This document shows positions 16,721 to 26,636 of a stretch of 64,000 bases of DNA, one piece after another. The translations under genes and the position numbers were made by a program. The DNA is from an uncultured Hellea sp. (lineage in GTDB: Bacteria > Pseudomonadota > Alphaproteobacteria > Caulobacterales > Maricaulaceae). The stretch spans positions 1 to 64,000 of the forward strand of contig CALLMD010000019.1 in the NCBI GenBank assembly GCA_938007935.1, read 5' to 3'. Position 1 is the stretch's first letter. The number at the start of each line of letters is the position of its first letter. The notes under the pieces were generated by a model. It saw nothing but the letters and a program-made list of their open reading frames with translations. It did no database searches and was not told the DNA's origin.

Positions 16721-18415
16721 TTATGTCTTTTTAGTCACTTTGTTAATGACATCTTGCTTGTCACCAAATTCGAGCTGTGCCCCGTCCCTTAACATTAATA
16801 ACTTATTAACGGCAGAAATCGCACTTGGGCGGTGAGCCATAACAACAACGATTGAACCCATTTTGCGCATTGTGGCAACAGCCTTTGCTAGGGCTTGGTC
16901 ACCTTCAGCATCTAAATTTGAATTTGGTTCATCAAGAACAACCAACACAGGTTTTTTGTAAAGCGCACGGGCAAGGCCAATCCGTTGAATTTGCCCACCA
17001 GAAAGAACGATATCTTCTCCAATCTGAGCGTCATACGCATTAGGTAAAGTGAGGATAAGTTCATGCACGCCAGCCAAGCGGGCAGCTTCAAAAATATCCT
17101 CATCTTTCGCGTCAGGATGAAACCGACTGATATTTTGTTTTATAGTTCCATCAAGCAAACGAATACTTTGAGGGAGATAACCAATATGTTCTCCGAGACG
17201 TGTTGGTTCCCACAAGTCATACGTAGCATTATCCAATCGAATTGAGCCACGATCAGGCATCCAAACGCCGATGAGTAATTTCGCTAAACTTGATTTACCC
17301 GCAGCACTGGGTCCAATAACGCCTAGACCATCTCCCGCTTTTAATTCGAAATCTAAACCTTTAATAATAGCTTTCCCATTGGCAGATCCTGCATATTTAA
17401 CAACATTATTGAGTTGGAGATGGGCTTTAGGCGCAGGTAATTGCGTTTTGAGATCTTCGTCATCTTCCAGAATTTTATTTAGTCGGTGATAGGCCTGCCG
17501 CGCTATTACAAAAGGCCGCCAATTCGCTATAGCCTGATCAAGGGGTGATAAAGCACGACCGCCAATAATGGAGGCTGCAATCATCATTCCAGGAGAAATA
17601 ATCTGAATGACAGCTAAGTAACATCCCAGACCTAAAATGGAAGATTGTAACAAGAGGCGAATTGCGCGTGACGTAGATAAAATTACCTCCGAAATATCAG
17701 AGGCTTTTTGGGAGCGAGACATCCCTTTAATTTTGAGAGCATTCCAACTGTTAATAACGTTCTGCATCATTCCCATTGCGACAATGGCTTCTGAACTTTG
17801 TCGACTTGTCTCAGCAAACTGATTACTTTTAAACTCCCATTGCGTTAAGTCGGCTAACTTCTTTCGAGCTAAATATTCATTAATATAGGTAAACAGGGAG
17901 ATGATAATTACGCCAACAACGGTGAGGTATCCCAACCATGGATGTAATATAAAAACAACGCCAATATAAATTGGAACCCATGGAAGGTCGAATAGCGCTG
18001 CTATACCTCGGCCACCAACAAATTGACGAAAACGAGCAATATCCGACACGGGATTAATCTCACGAAGTCTAGGATCCATTTGTCCCTGAATACGAAAAGC
18101 TTGAGCCTTATTCATTAATGTTTTTTCAATCCTGTGACCAATCCGAGAGAGCATACGAGTTCGAAAGAAATTAAAAAATCCAAGAAGACCAAATAGAAAA
18201 ACAATCAAGAGATAAAGTACAACCAATGTCGGGATAGATCCACTGGCTAAGACACGGTCATAGACCTGTAACATAAAGAGAGGTCCCGTTAGCATTAGAA
18301 GATTTATGGCACAGCTAAACAACCCAATAGCAATCCAATCGGGACGGGCATTGATAAGGATATTTTGAAGAGGAGAAGGGGTGGTTTTCAACCGCCCGTC
18401 TTGAGGTTTTTTCAT
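16721..18415 (-). CDS. Type I secretion permease/ATPase, PrtD type
   Basis: Inner membrane ABC protein that drives export of proteins with C-terminal secretion signals. 564 aa: an N-terminal membrane domain of about six helices (30-300), then the ATPase with Walker A GPSAAGKS (368-375), the signature LSGGQIQRIGLARAL, and Walker B VLVVLDEPNSNLD. No N-terminal C39 peptidase-like domain, so it is the PrtD kind (TIGR01842) rather than HlyB or LapB. Located between the RTX genes and hlyD on the same strand, which points to the two RTX proteins as its substrates. Confidence 0.92.
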   Translation of the reverse strand: MKKPQDGRLKTTPSPLQNILINARPDWIAIGLFSCAINLLMLTGPLFMLQVYDRVLASGSIPTLVVLYLLIVFLFGLLGFFNFFRTRMLSRIGHRIEKTLMNKAQAFRIQGQMDPRLREINPVSDIARFRQFVGGRGIAALFDLPWVPIYIGVVFILHPWLGYLTVVGVIIISLFTYINEYLARKKLADLTQWEFKSNQFAETSRQSSEAIVAMGMMQNVINSWNALKIKGMSRSQKASDISEVILSTSRAIRLLLQSSILGLGCYLAVIQIISPGMMIAASIIGGRALSPLDQAIANWRPFVIARQAYHRLNKILEDDEDLKTQLPAPKAHLQLNNVVKYAGSANGKAIIKGLDFELKAGDGLGVIGPSAAGKSSLAKLLIGVWMPDRGSIRLDNATYDLWEPTRLGEHIGYLPQSIRLLDGTIKQNISRFHPDAKDEDIFEAARLAGVHELILTLPNAYDAQIGEDIVLSGGQIQRIGLARALYKKPVLVVLDEPNSNLDAEGDQALAKAVATMRKMGSIVVVMAHRPSAISAVNKLLMLRDGAQLEFGDKQDVINKVTKKT

Positions 18416-18613
18416 AGACGCGCCCTTTCGTTCAATGGTGGTCTTATTGCAAAAATTAGTCTTTTAAAAGCATAATCATGCTAATTCGTCTTTTTCATTT
18501 ACAAAACCCCAAGACAAATAAGAACGTTGGCATCATACGTTAAAAATACGTCTGAATGACGTCAAACCAGAAAGTGTCCAGACGGCACTTTATTCCACGC
18601 AGTGATTTATAGA

Positions 18614-21600
18614 TTAAAAATTGAAATCCGAGGCGTCCAGATCTGAAATTGTAATATTTTCAATCAATATAGAACTCCCATTAAAGGCCAACTCTACGTC
18701 ATCACCGATTTGAGTAATCACAAAATCTGCAAGCGAATCTAACCCTGTAACAGTCCGAACATCAATGGTCTCTAAACCATCATTGGCGAAATCGGTTATG
18801 ATGTCATCTCCCCAGCCGTTACGAAATACGAAACGATCAGCATCAGCGCCGCCTGTTAAAATGTCATTACCAGCATCACCTGAAAGAATGTCAACTCCAG
18901 CCCCACCGATTAAGATATCATCATCATTTTGACCCCGAAGGTCATCAGCGCCATCTCCGCCTATTAGAGTATCATTTCCATTGCCACCAAAGAATAGGTC
19001 ATCGCCAATTCCGCCGTCTAGTTGGTCTTCTCCATCAAACCCTCTTAAAGTGTCATTTCCGGCCTCACCAAATAGCAAATCGTTCCCATCAGAGGCCGTC
19101 AATTCGTCATTGCCGTCCCCTCCATAGAGCGCATCGTTACCGACACCGCCTTGCAATAGGTCATTACCAGCGTCACCGTAAAGCGTGTCATTTCCTGATC
19201 CACCATTCAGTGTATCGTCGCCATCCCCTCCATAGAGAGTATCTGTCCCGCCTGAGCCATTTATACTGTCATTTCCGGCTTCGCCGCGCGCAATATCATC
19301 ACCCGCACCACCGTTAATTGTGTCAACAAGCTCACCGCCAGTGATATCATCATCATCGCCCTGACCAAAAATTATGTTTGTACCTGAGCCGCCAGTGATG
19401 ACATCATTTCCGGTACCCCCGAAAATTGAATCGTCACCATTACCACCATCGATAATGTCAGCATCACCTTCACCGACTAATTGGTCATCACCTTCACCGC
19501 CAATAAGGACATCATTGCCGCCCCCGCCGCGCAGCGTATCGTTTCCTAGGCCACCTGTAAGGTTGTCATTCCCTGGATCACCTTTAACAAAATCATCACC
19601 GTCGCCAGCGTTCACAGTATCATTGCCACCACCAGCCAAAATATTGTCATTCCCAGCTCCTCCGGATAAAAGATCATCACCAGGATTGCCTTGCAGGACA
19701 TCATTACCATCACCGCCATATATTGTATCGTTACCACCGCGGCCTATAATCGTGTCATTGCCAGCGTTTCCGAAGATGATATCTGCTCTGCCAGTACCAA
19801 AGAAGCTATCAGCATGGGCAGACCCTCTTAACTCTTCAATACTAATCAAAGTATCACCAGCACCTGACCCCGTATTTGCTGCACTATTAACAAGATCAAT
19901 TCCAACACCCGCAGTTGCTGTCACAAAACTGGCGACATCATATCCATCTCCACCATCTAGAATATCACCGCCATTGCCGCCTTCAAGAATGTCATCTCCA
20001 TCACCACCGCGAAGTTCATCATTACCCCCTCGGCCGTCTAAAATGTCATTTCCCGCGCCGCCAAGCAGGGCATTCGCGCCACCCGTTCCAGACAGGGTAT
20101 CGTCAAAAGCTCCACCAATAAAACGCTCTATACTTTGGAAGGTATCTCCGAGCACCGCCCCAGAGTTTAACGCAGAATTTGCTAGGTCAAGCGTAATAGC
20201 TCCTGTTGCATCTGCGTAGCTGGCAGTGTCAGTACCCGCCCCGCCATTTAGGATATCCGCGCCGTTACCGCCGATAAGAATATCATCCCCGCCATCACCT
20301 TGGAGAGTGTCATCACCATCATGACCATAAAGAATATCATTGCCATTGAAACCTCGAAGAACATTAACGATATTGCTTCCACCGATAGTGTCATCAAAGT
20401 CACTACCGTGAATATTTTCGACTTCTGAGAATGTATCTCCTAACGCATCACCCATACCCATCGAGTTGTTCAACATATCGACTGCGATTGCAGCTGTTGC
20501 TGTACGGTAACTTGCGAGGTCAATACCTTGGCCTCCGATAAAGACATCTGCACCAGCGCCGCCGATTAATTGGTCGTCATCATCCCCGCCATCAAGTGTG
20601 TCATCACCTAGACCGCCCTCTAATATATCGGCCCCAGCGTCTCCTGTTAAAGTGTCGTTACCAGCGTTACCCTCAAGTCGATCATCGCCAACGCCAGCAT
20701 TGATTATATCATCACCATCTTCACCTAAAATGGTATCATCGCCTGCATCGCCATTGAGCGTATCGTTTCCAATGCCACCCTCCAGTCGGTCATTGCCGTC
20801 TCCACCATGGGCAATATCATCACCTTCATCGCCTAATATGGTATCATTGCCTGTATCACCGTTAATTGTGTCATTATCAGCGCCGCCCTCTAATCTGTCA
20901 GCTCCAACGCCGCCAGAAATAGTATCATTACCAGCGCTACCGAAAACAGTATCTGCCCCATCAGCACCAACAATCAGATCATCACCGGCACCGCCATTAA
21001 GACGGTCATCTCCATCTTCGCCGTAAATAGTATCATTACCGCCACGACCTAGAACAATATCAATACCAAGTCCGCCATAGATGATATTGTCGTTATTATC
21101 AGCATTGAGGAAATCATTATGATCCGAGCCAATAATGTTCTCGATATTCAAGAAGGTATCGCCCATCGCATAACCAGTATTATTGGCTGTCGTTACAAGG
21201 TCGACGGTAAAGCCGCCTGTAGAATCTGCGTAGCTGACCGTATCAGTACCACTTCCGCCATCCATATGGTCTGCGCCAATACCGCCCTGTAATAAGTCAT
21301 TTCCATTGCCTGCGATAAGAGTGTCGTCACCAATCATTCCAAAGAGCTGATCATCACCGTCACCGGTTCTTAAAACGTTTGCGAAAGAGTCGCCCAGAAT
21401 TACATCGTCAAAGTTTGTAGCAATGACTTCCTCGATGAGGTCAAAGCTGTCGCCCAAGGCTTCGCCAGTGCTATTGCTTGCCGTCATTAAGTCGATTGTT
21501 AGGCCAATCGTGGAATTAGCGTAAGTTGCTGTGTCATAGCCTTCTGCACCAACGAGTTGGTCGGCCCCAGCACCACCTTCAAGGATATCGTCTCCAGTGC

Positions 21601-23896
21601 CGCCTATGAGTTGGTCATTACCGCCGCGCCCGATAAGTATGTCATTGCCATCAAGGCCATTGATAATATTGTCGTTATCATCTGTTGATAGGCTATCATT
21701 GCTTGCCGTGCCTACAAGGTTTTCAATGCTTACAAATGTATCACCAGCAGCTTCACCTGTATTTAAACCCGAGTTAAAGAAATCGACAGTGACGCCTGAC
21801 GCTGCGTTATTATAACTAGCTTCATCAATGCCCGCACCACCGTCATGAATATCCGCTCCGCCTCCGCCTTCAAGGCGGTCATCTCCAGTGCCTCCAGATA
21901 ACTGATCATCACCCAAGCCGCCAAAAAACACATCATTTCCGGCATTCCCGTTAAGGATATCATTCCCATCATTTCCTCGGATGACATCATTGCCATCATC
22001 ACCATTAATTGTGTCGTTACCCGTTCCACCAAATAGTTCGTCATGCCCAACTCCGCCGTGCAGGACATCATCTCCAGATTGTCCATTTACGGTATCATTA
22101 CCTGCGCCACCATGCAGTTCGTCATTCTCCCCGCCCCCATTAAGGTTGTCTTCGCCATCACCGCCGAAAACCATGTCAATTCCGGCACCCGCCTGAATGA
22201 AGTCATTGCCAAGGTCACCATGTAATATGTCATCACCATTCCCGCCGATAATCGTATCTGCGCCATCTCCCCCTTGGACTAAGTCATCTCCATCACCAGA
22301 TGTCAGGCTGTCATCTCCAGCATTTCCGAATAGCTGGTCATTACCAGTAAAACCAAATAAAGTGTCATTTCCATCACCGCCGGAAATGATGTCATCGCCT
22401 TCGGCACCATTTAGTGTATCGTTACCTAGTCCACCATCAACGATATCATTATAAGGTGTTGTCACAATGTTATCGTCATTGTCGGTTGTAGTGACTGTTA
22501 TTATTGGGGAAGAATTGAATGGGTTGGGCACTCGCTGCGTTAGTCCGAATTCAACTACAGGGGTTTGGTTATCGCCATAGTTATGGAAGGTGAAGTCACC
22601 TAATGCATATGTTGCATTTTGAACTGATACTCCAAAAGCGTCTGCGCGAACACCCATAGCATCAAGAATTCCCAGTGAACTGGACTGACCGTTATTGATA
22701 ATTACGTTGTCTGCTTGTTGTATGAAAAAATCGGAAAATGGAATTAAGTTGCCATTATCATCAACATGCATTCCAGCGTTTAGGCCATTATTAAGGCCTT
22801 CCACATTTGTTAGAGTAATATTTTCTGTTGCATAGACTTCAATGATATTTGAGCTAGTGGCTTCACCGCTTACTGATAGAGTTTCACCATCTTCAAAACG
22901 ACCATTTCGTGCATCTAAAATCCAAATAGTACCATCAGCAAAGACATGTGTGATTTCTGCTTCGGCCCCTGATGTCCCACCAATAACTGTATCGCCGACA
23001 TCAAACCCGGCCATTCCGCCGCTATTATTTAGAAGCATTGAATATGCACTACTTCCAATATTGAACCCCTGGCCATCCGCCCCTTCCGCAATCGCATTAG
23101 TGACAGTTACATTGCTTGACCCACGCGATATTGTAATCCCAACTTCACCCCCATGAATTGAATGAACATTGTTCACAGTTGCATTGTGAACGCCATGTAA
23201 AGAGAGTTGGTCGGCCGTATATCTATTTGTAGCGCTAAACTCGCCCCCCTCATTCTCACCATCACCATCTATATCAAATCCACCATCAATTATCAGGCCA
23301 TCAATGGTGACTCCGTCAACCCAGTCCCCATTTTGACCAGTATTTGAGTTAATCCATACTGGCAGAAAGACATCCGCAGAGTCTGAGTCTCTAACTTCGA
23401 GGTTTTGAATAGTAATATTCGTTGCGGCAGTTGTATCTGATGACCTAATAACAACGGCATATTCCCAACCAATTATAGATAACCGTGATCCAGTATCTAG
23501 GTCGGTATTAGGGTCATTAACATTACCGACAACCAGATTATCAGCGCCTTCGGCAAATACCCCAAATAAAGCGAAGCCGCCTATATCGAAAGTACCTTCA
23601 CCAGTGATGCCTGAATATGATGTATTGGAAGCATCAAACGCATAAAAATTTGTTAAGTCAGTAATTTGAGTATCAAGGTTTAGCGTTACCCCGGCCTCGA
23701 TGTTTAGAGTTATGTTATCTTGGGCGATAATGCGCTCAGAAAAGCTAGTGCTTGATATAACATTTACTACTCCAGAAACTGCGCTAGGGTTTGCGTCTAC
23801 GTAATCACTGAGTGCTGTAAATGCTGCGTTTATATCGGTACCAACTGTTATTTCGATTGTGGCAACACCATTATTTTCTGTTATTGTAAACGTCAT
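18614..23896 (-). CDS. Giant RTX protein with N-terminal beta-helix
   Basis: Secreted calcium-binding protein of about 1760 aa, the likely main cargo of the adjacent type I system. Residues about 20-470 are a right-handed beta-helix of the pectate-lyase-like kind, with Asn/Ile ladder repeats (ITIQNLEV, VTIDGLIIDGG, NITLTNVEG). From about 480 to 1680 come several dozen GGxGxDxUx nonapeptides, interrupted by six related modules of about 48 residues (D-x-A-x-Y ... GDTF-x-x-IE). The end, DLDASDFNF, has the acidic/hydrophobic form of type I signals. Start at ATG 23896; the frame extends to a TTG at 23908. The AlgE catalytic motif DPH is absent, so enzymatic activity is open. Could be an adhesin, lyase or S-layer-like protein. 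Confidence 0.85.
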   Translation of the reverse strand: MTFTITENNGVATIEITVGTDINAAFTALSDYVDANPSAVSGVVNVISSTSFSERIIAQDNITLNIEAGVTLNLDTQITDLTNFYAFDASNTSYSGITGEGTFDIGGFALFGVFAEGADNLVVGNVNDPNTDLDTGSRLSIIGWEYAVVIRSSDTTAATNITIQNLEVRDSDSADVFLPVWINSNTGQNGDWVDGVTIDGLIIDGGFDIDGDGENEGGEFSATNRYTADQLSLHGVHNATVNNVHSIHGGEVGITISRGSSNVTVTNAIAEGADGQGFNIGSSAYSMLLNNSGGMAGFDVGDTVIGGTSGAEAEITHVFADGTIWILDARNGRFEDGETLSVSGEATSSNIIEVYATENITLTNVEGLNNGLNAGMHVDDNGNLIPFSDFFIQQADNVIINNGQSSSLGILDAMGVRADAFGVSVQNATYALGDFTFHNYGDNQTPVVEFGLTQRVPNPFNSSPIITVTTTDNDDNIVTTPYNDIVDGGLGNDTLNGAEGDDIISGGDGNDTLFGFTGNDQLFGNAGDDSLTSGDGDDLVQGGDGADTIIGGNGDDILHGDLGNDFIQAGAGIDMVFGGDGEDNLNGGGENDELHGGAGNDTVNGQSGDDVLHGGVGHDELFGGTGNDTINGDDGNDVIRGNDGNDILNGNAGNDVFFGGLGDDQLSGGTGDDRLEGGGGADIHDGGAGIDEASYNNAASGVTVDFFNSGLNTGEAAGDTFVSIENLVGTASNDSLSTDDNDNIINGLDGNDILIGRGGNDQLIGGTGDDILEGGAGADQLVGAEGYDTATYANSTIGLTIDLMTASNSTGEALGDSFDLIEEVIATNFDDVILGDSFANVLRTGDGDDQLFGMIGDDTLIAGNGNDLLQGGIGADHMDGGSGTDTVSYADSTGGFTVDLVTTANNTGYAMGDTFLNIENIIGSDHNDFLNADNNDNIIYGGLGIDIVLGRGGNDTIYGEDGDDRLNGGAGDDLIVGADGADTVFGSAGNDTISGGVGADRLEGGADNDTINGDTGNDTILGDEGDDIAHGGDGNDRLEGGIGNDTLNGDAGDDTILGEDGDDIINAGVGDDRLEGNAGNDTLTGDAGADILEGGLGDDTLDGGDDDDQLIGGAGADVFIGGQGIDLASYRTATAAIAVDMLNNSMGMGDALGDTFSEVENIHGSDFDDTIGGSNIVNVLRGFNGNDILYGHDGDDTLQGDGGDDILIGGNGADILNGGAGTDTASYADATGAITLDLANSALNSGAVLGDTFQSIERFIGGAFDDTLSGTGGANALLGGAGNDILDGRGGNDELRGGDGDDILEGGNGGDILDGGDGYDVASFVTATAGVGIDLVNSAANTGSGAGDTLISIEELRGSAHADSFFGTGRADIIFGNAGNDTIIGRGGNDTIYGGDGNDVLQGNPGDDLLSGGAGNDNILAGGGNDTVNAGDGDDFVKGDPGNDNLTGGLGNDTLRGGGGNDVLIGGEGDDQLVGEGDADIIDGGNGDDSIFGGTGNDVITGGSGTNIIFGQGDDDDITGGELVDTINGGAGDDIARGEAGNDSINGSGGTDTLYGGDGDDTLNGGSGNDTLYGDAGNDLLQGGVGNDALYGGDGNDELTASDGNDLLFGEAGNDTLRGFDGEDQLDGGIGDDLFFGGNGNDTLIGGDGADDLRGQNDDDILIGGAGVDILSGDAGNDILTGGADADRFVFRNGWGDDIITDFANDGLETIDVRTVTGLDSLADFVITQIGDDVELAFNGSSILIENITISDLDASDFNF

Positions 23897-24175
23897 TGTA
23901 TATTCCAAATGAAAGTGTGAATCGTAACATATTATTTTGTTGTTAATATGTTCTGAAATTGTAGCCTGAAAGAAATGTTAAGATTAGAGCCCCTCTAAAT
24001 CCATTATCTGACACCTAACTTAGACGAAAACAATGTATAAAACCGTGATAATAGTCACACTCAAACAGACATAATCAACACAGGGTTAATTAAAGCTAGC
24101 GATCTACTCCGATGTACGCAGATTTAGATTCATTTGTGTAGAATTCTAAGCTATGCTGAAGGCATGGAATAAGAC

Positions 24176-24292
24176 AAGGTCGTTAATCCTGCTAGATCAG
24201 ATAGATACTTCAAGGATGACCGCAATAAGATAGAGCAACTCAAAATGTTTAGGCTGACTACAGCAGCCTATACGACTTTTACGCCTCGCTAA
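24176..24292 (+). pseudogene. C-terminal remnant of an IS5-like transposase
   Basis: One frame here encodes about 38 residues that look like the end of an IS5-family DDE transposase: PARSDRYFKDDRNKIEQ followed by LKMFRLTTAAYTTF, resembling the family's 'PaRsnR...YkdRNkIEr-fgkLK-fRRiaTRYdk' tail with a short internal deletion. A stop comes just before it in frame, and no other part of a transposase or inverted repeats are seen. It ends at the TAA over the stop codon of the downstream RTX gene. This was recognised by eye only. Confidence 0.4.
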
Positions 24293-26277
24293 ATAATTAA
24301 TATATCAGCAGCAAGAATGGATAGGTCCAGCCCGTCACCATTGACAAGCTCGATTGAATCATCCCCAAAGTTAAGAAGAATTTTTGTCCCAGCAGCATTC
24401 ACAAAGCCGAATTGATTGATAACCTGAGCCGCTGTTAAGCCACCTCCCCAAAGTGCCGAATCCAGTTCAAGGATGGATGAGCCCTGATCATAACTGAGAA
24501 TCCTATCATTACCAGTTCCTACGTCAAAAACGAAGGTATCAATATCCGTATCAGGCCCATCATCAACCAAAACATCATCTCCCGTTCCCCCTTCAAAACG
24601 GTCTTGCCCTGCCCCTCCAACTAGTCGGTCATTGCCAGCTCCACCCAGAAGCACATCATCGCCATCTTGTCCGACCAACCGGTCATCACCATCACCGCCA
24701 TTAAGAACATCCATACCAGCGCCGCCAATAAGGGCGTCATTCCCATCATCACCGGTTAAAACGTCATCACCATCATGCCCCAGAAGACGGTCATCTCCAT
24801 CACCGCCACTCAAAATATCATTTCCGTCTTCGCCAAAGAGACGATCATTTCCTGCATCACCAGTGATTGTGTCATGTCCAGCGCCTGCAAACACAGTGTC
24901 ATCGCCACCAGCGGCAGTAATGATATTATCATCCGCTGTCCCATCAATGCGTCCGCCATCATCCGTGTGAATGAGGGCCTCAAAACCAGTTACAGTATCT
25001 GATGCACTATTCCCAAAACGGATTGTCCCGCCATCCAAATCGACCAAAACACGCCCTGTCCCTTTGCCAGAAAAATCACTCAGGTCAAGCGTATCAAATC
25101 CTACGCCACCATCAGTCGTATCATCGCCAAAAATATCGTCTATGATACGGAAAATATCATCACCACTGCCAAGGTCATAGCTATCGGCGCCAGCACCATC
25201 AGCTACCCTGTCATTTCCTGATCCGGCTATGACGATATCGTCACCATTACCTGCATTGATATTATCATCACCGCCCGAACCATCAATGACGTCATTACCG
25301 TTACGACCTAGAATGAAGTCAGCGCCTGCCCCGCCATTGATCGTATCATTACCTTCCCCGCCATCTAGAATGTCATTATCGGCACCACCATTAAGCGTAT
25401 CATCACCATTACCGCCTAACAGCTCATCTTCGCCATCAGAACCAATCAGTAAATCATTACCTTCGCCACCATCTAGAATGTCATTATCGGCACCACCATT
25501 AAGCGTATCATCGCCATTTCCGCCATTGAGACGATCTGCTCCTCCTTCCCCCATTAGAATATCATTGCCATCGTCACCATTGAGAGTATCAAACCCATCT
25601 CCAGCATTAATTTGGTCGTTGCCTTCGAGACCAAAAATAATTTCATTTTCAGCAGTACCAACAAGAACATCATTGCCAGTCGTGCCCATAATCACAGCAC
25701 CGGCTGTGATAAATCCATTAGTACTTTGTTCGACACCTTCATTAAAACCGAGAAAATTTCCACTTGTGCTACTATTAATTGAAAGATTAATTATGTCCGA
25801 GCTCAGGGCTGTATAGACATCCGATAATATCGTACTATCAGTTACATGAAACCAGCCCGTCGCTAATTGACCATCTGGAAACCCATTACCAGGATTACTC
25901 TCAGTTGTTCCTAAAGTATTAGTGGTTACTGTCGGTACATCACTAAAGTTACCAATTTCAACACCGTTAATCGTTAGCTCATCAGCATTAGTTGCGAATC
26001 CCGTACGGTGGTCACCGTCGTCAACAGTAAGCCGAATAGCGATTTCAGAAAACCCGCCTCCCAATTGCGCCCGAATTGAATCAAATCCACCAAATTCCGT
26101 AATAAGATTGGGTCCTGATGTACTTGTATAAAATGTAGGAAGTTCACTTGCAGCGATTTGTGCAAAAACACTATTACCGTTTAACCCTGTCAGCTGTATA
26201 ACAATTCCGCCAATCTCTGATATTTCACTAGTATCAAAAATATTACCACTTGGTGCTGTTCGTGTTGTTTCTGTCAT
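24289..26277 (-). CDS. RTX calcium-binding protein, 662 aa
   Basis: Second probable substrate of the type I system. The first 190 residues form a beta-rich domain that I do not recognise (IVIQLTGLNGNSVF, FGGFDSIRAQLGGGFSEIAIRL). From about 195 to 590 there are RTX nonapeptides in three blocks, and the end (LSILAADILII) with the preceding GTGNDRILSYDQGSSILEL is the usual RTX C-terminal secretion region. No lipase, protease (HEXXH) or acyltransferase motif. It is first in the presumed order RTX-RTX-ABC-HlyD, but 390 bp separate it from the large RTX gene, so each probably has its own promoter. Starts at ATG 26277, with AGGAG upstream. Confidence 0.85.
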   Translation of the reverse strand: MTETTRTAPSGNIFDTSEISEIGGIVIQLTGLNGNSVFAQIAASELPTFYTSTSGPNLITEFGGFDSIRAQLGGGFSEIAIRLTVDDGDHRTGFATNADELTINGVEIGNFSDVPTVTTNTLGTTESNPGNGFPDGQLATGWFHVTDSTILSDVYTALSSDIINLSINSSTSGNFLGFNEGVEQSTNGFITAGAVIMGTTGNDVLVGTAENEIIFGLEGNDQINAGDGFDTLNGDDGNDILMGEGGADRLNGGNGDDTLNGGADNDILDGGEGNDLLIGSDGEDELLGGNGDDTLNGGADNDILDGGEGNDTINGGAGADFILGRNGNDVIDGSGGDDNINAGNGDDIVIAGSGNDRVADGAGADSYDLGSGDDIFRIIDDIFGDDTTDGGVGFDTLDLSDFSGKGTGRVLVDLDGGTIRFGNSASDTVTGFEALIHTDDGGRIDGTADDNIITAAGGDDTVFAGAGHDTITGDAGNDRLFGEDGNDILSGGDGDDRLLGHDGDDVLTGDDGNDALIGGAGMDVLNGGDGDDRLVGQDGDDVLLGGAGNDRLVGGAGQDRFEGGTGDDVLVDDGPDTDIDTFVFDVGTGNDRILSYDQGSSILELDSALWGGGLTAAQVINQFGFVNAAGTKILLNFGDDSIELVNGDGLDLSILAADILII
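25361..25512. repeat. 108-bp tandem duplication inside the RTX gene
   Basis: A run of 44 bp at 25361-25404 is repeated without change at 25469-25512, a period of 108 bp, equal to four nonapeptide RTX repeats. The flanking parts differ by several substitutions. It shows that the repeat region grows by in-frame duplication. Confidence 0.8.
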
Positions 26278-26636
26278 TCATGAACTCCTAGATTCGTATC
26301 ACTAGTCTAATTAAATAGTCATACCCGCCCCCGAAAATATCAATATTAACCGTTTGGCTTCGAAGGAACTTTTAATAATAACGGCTAGATTACCCTATTA
26401 GCAATAAGCATTGCCCAATATAATTACGCCTACATATAAATGTGTACTAAAATTACACGTTAGAGTAAACTAATATATCTAATTTCTGCAGAGGATATCT
26501 CTGAGTAGAAATGCTTTGGTAATGAAAGAAGAAAGCGAAACGTTGTACCGACTTGGCTTTACAGATGAACGAAACTGATTCTGAACATACGAAGCGGATA
26601 TACGCCAGGTTATTTCATTTACTTTATTGAATTAAC
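26278..26636. other. A+T-rich gene-free stretch before tRNA-Ser
   Basis: About 360 bp with no gene. It must hold the promoter of the 662-aa RTX gene, but I see no clear promoter boxes. It forms the right inner edge of the presumed island. Confidence 0.5.

Noticed and set aside
19374..20219. Long Pro/Ser-rich open frame (281 codons) on the plus strand
   Set aside because: It is the antisense of the RTX nonapeptide region; the same artefact occurs at 25229-25816. No ribosome binding site and low-complexity product.
18800..22450. Regular short-period DNA repeats that at first look like a CRISPR or satellite array
   Set aside because: The period is 27 bp with steady drift and the repeats code in frame for RTX nonapeptides; there are no constant repeat units with unrelated spacers and no cas genes.
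18614..23896. AlgE-type mannuronan C5-epimerase
   Set aside because: The domain order (beta-helix plus RTX) is similar but the conserved DPH catalytic motif is missing in the beta-helix part.
18614..26277. Pore-forming RTX toxin operon
   Set aside because: There is no HlyC-type acyltransferase gene and no hydrophobic pore-forming domain in either RTX protein.
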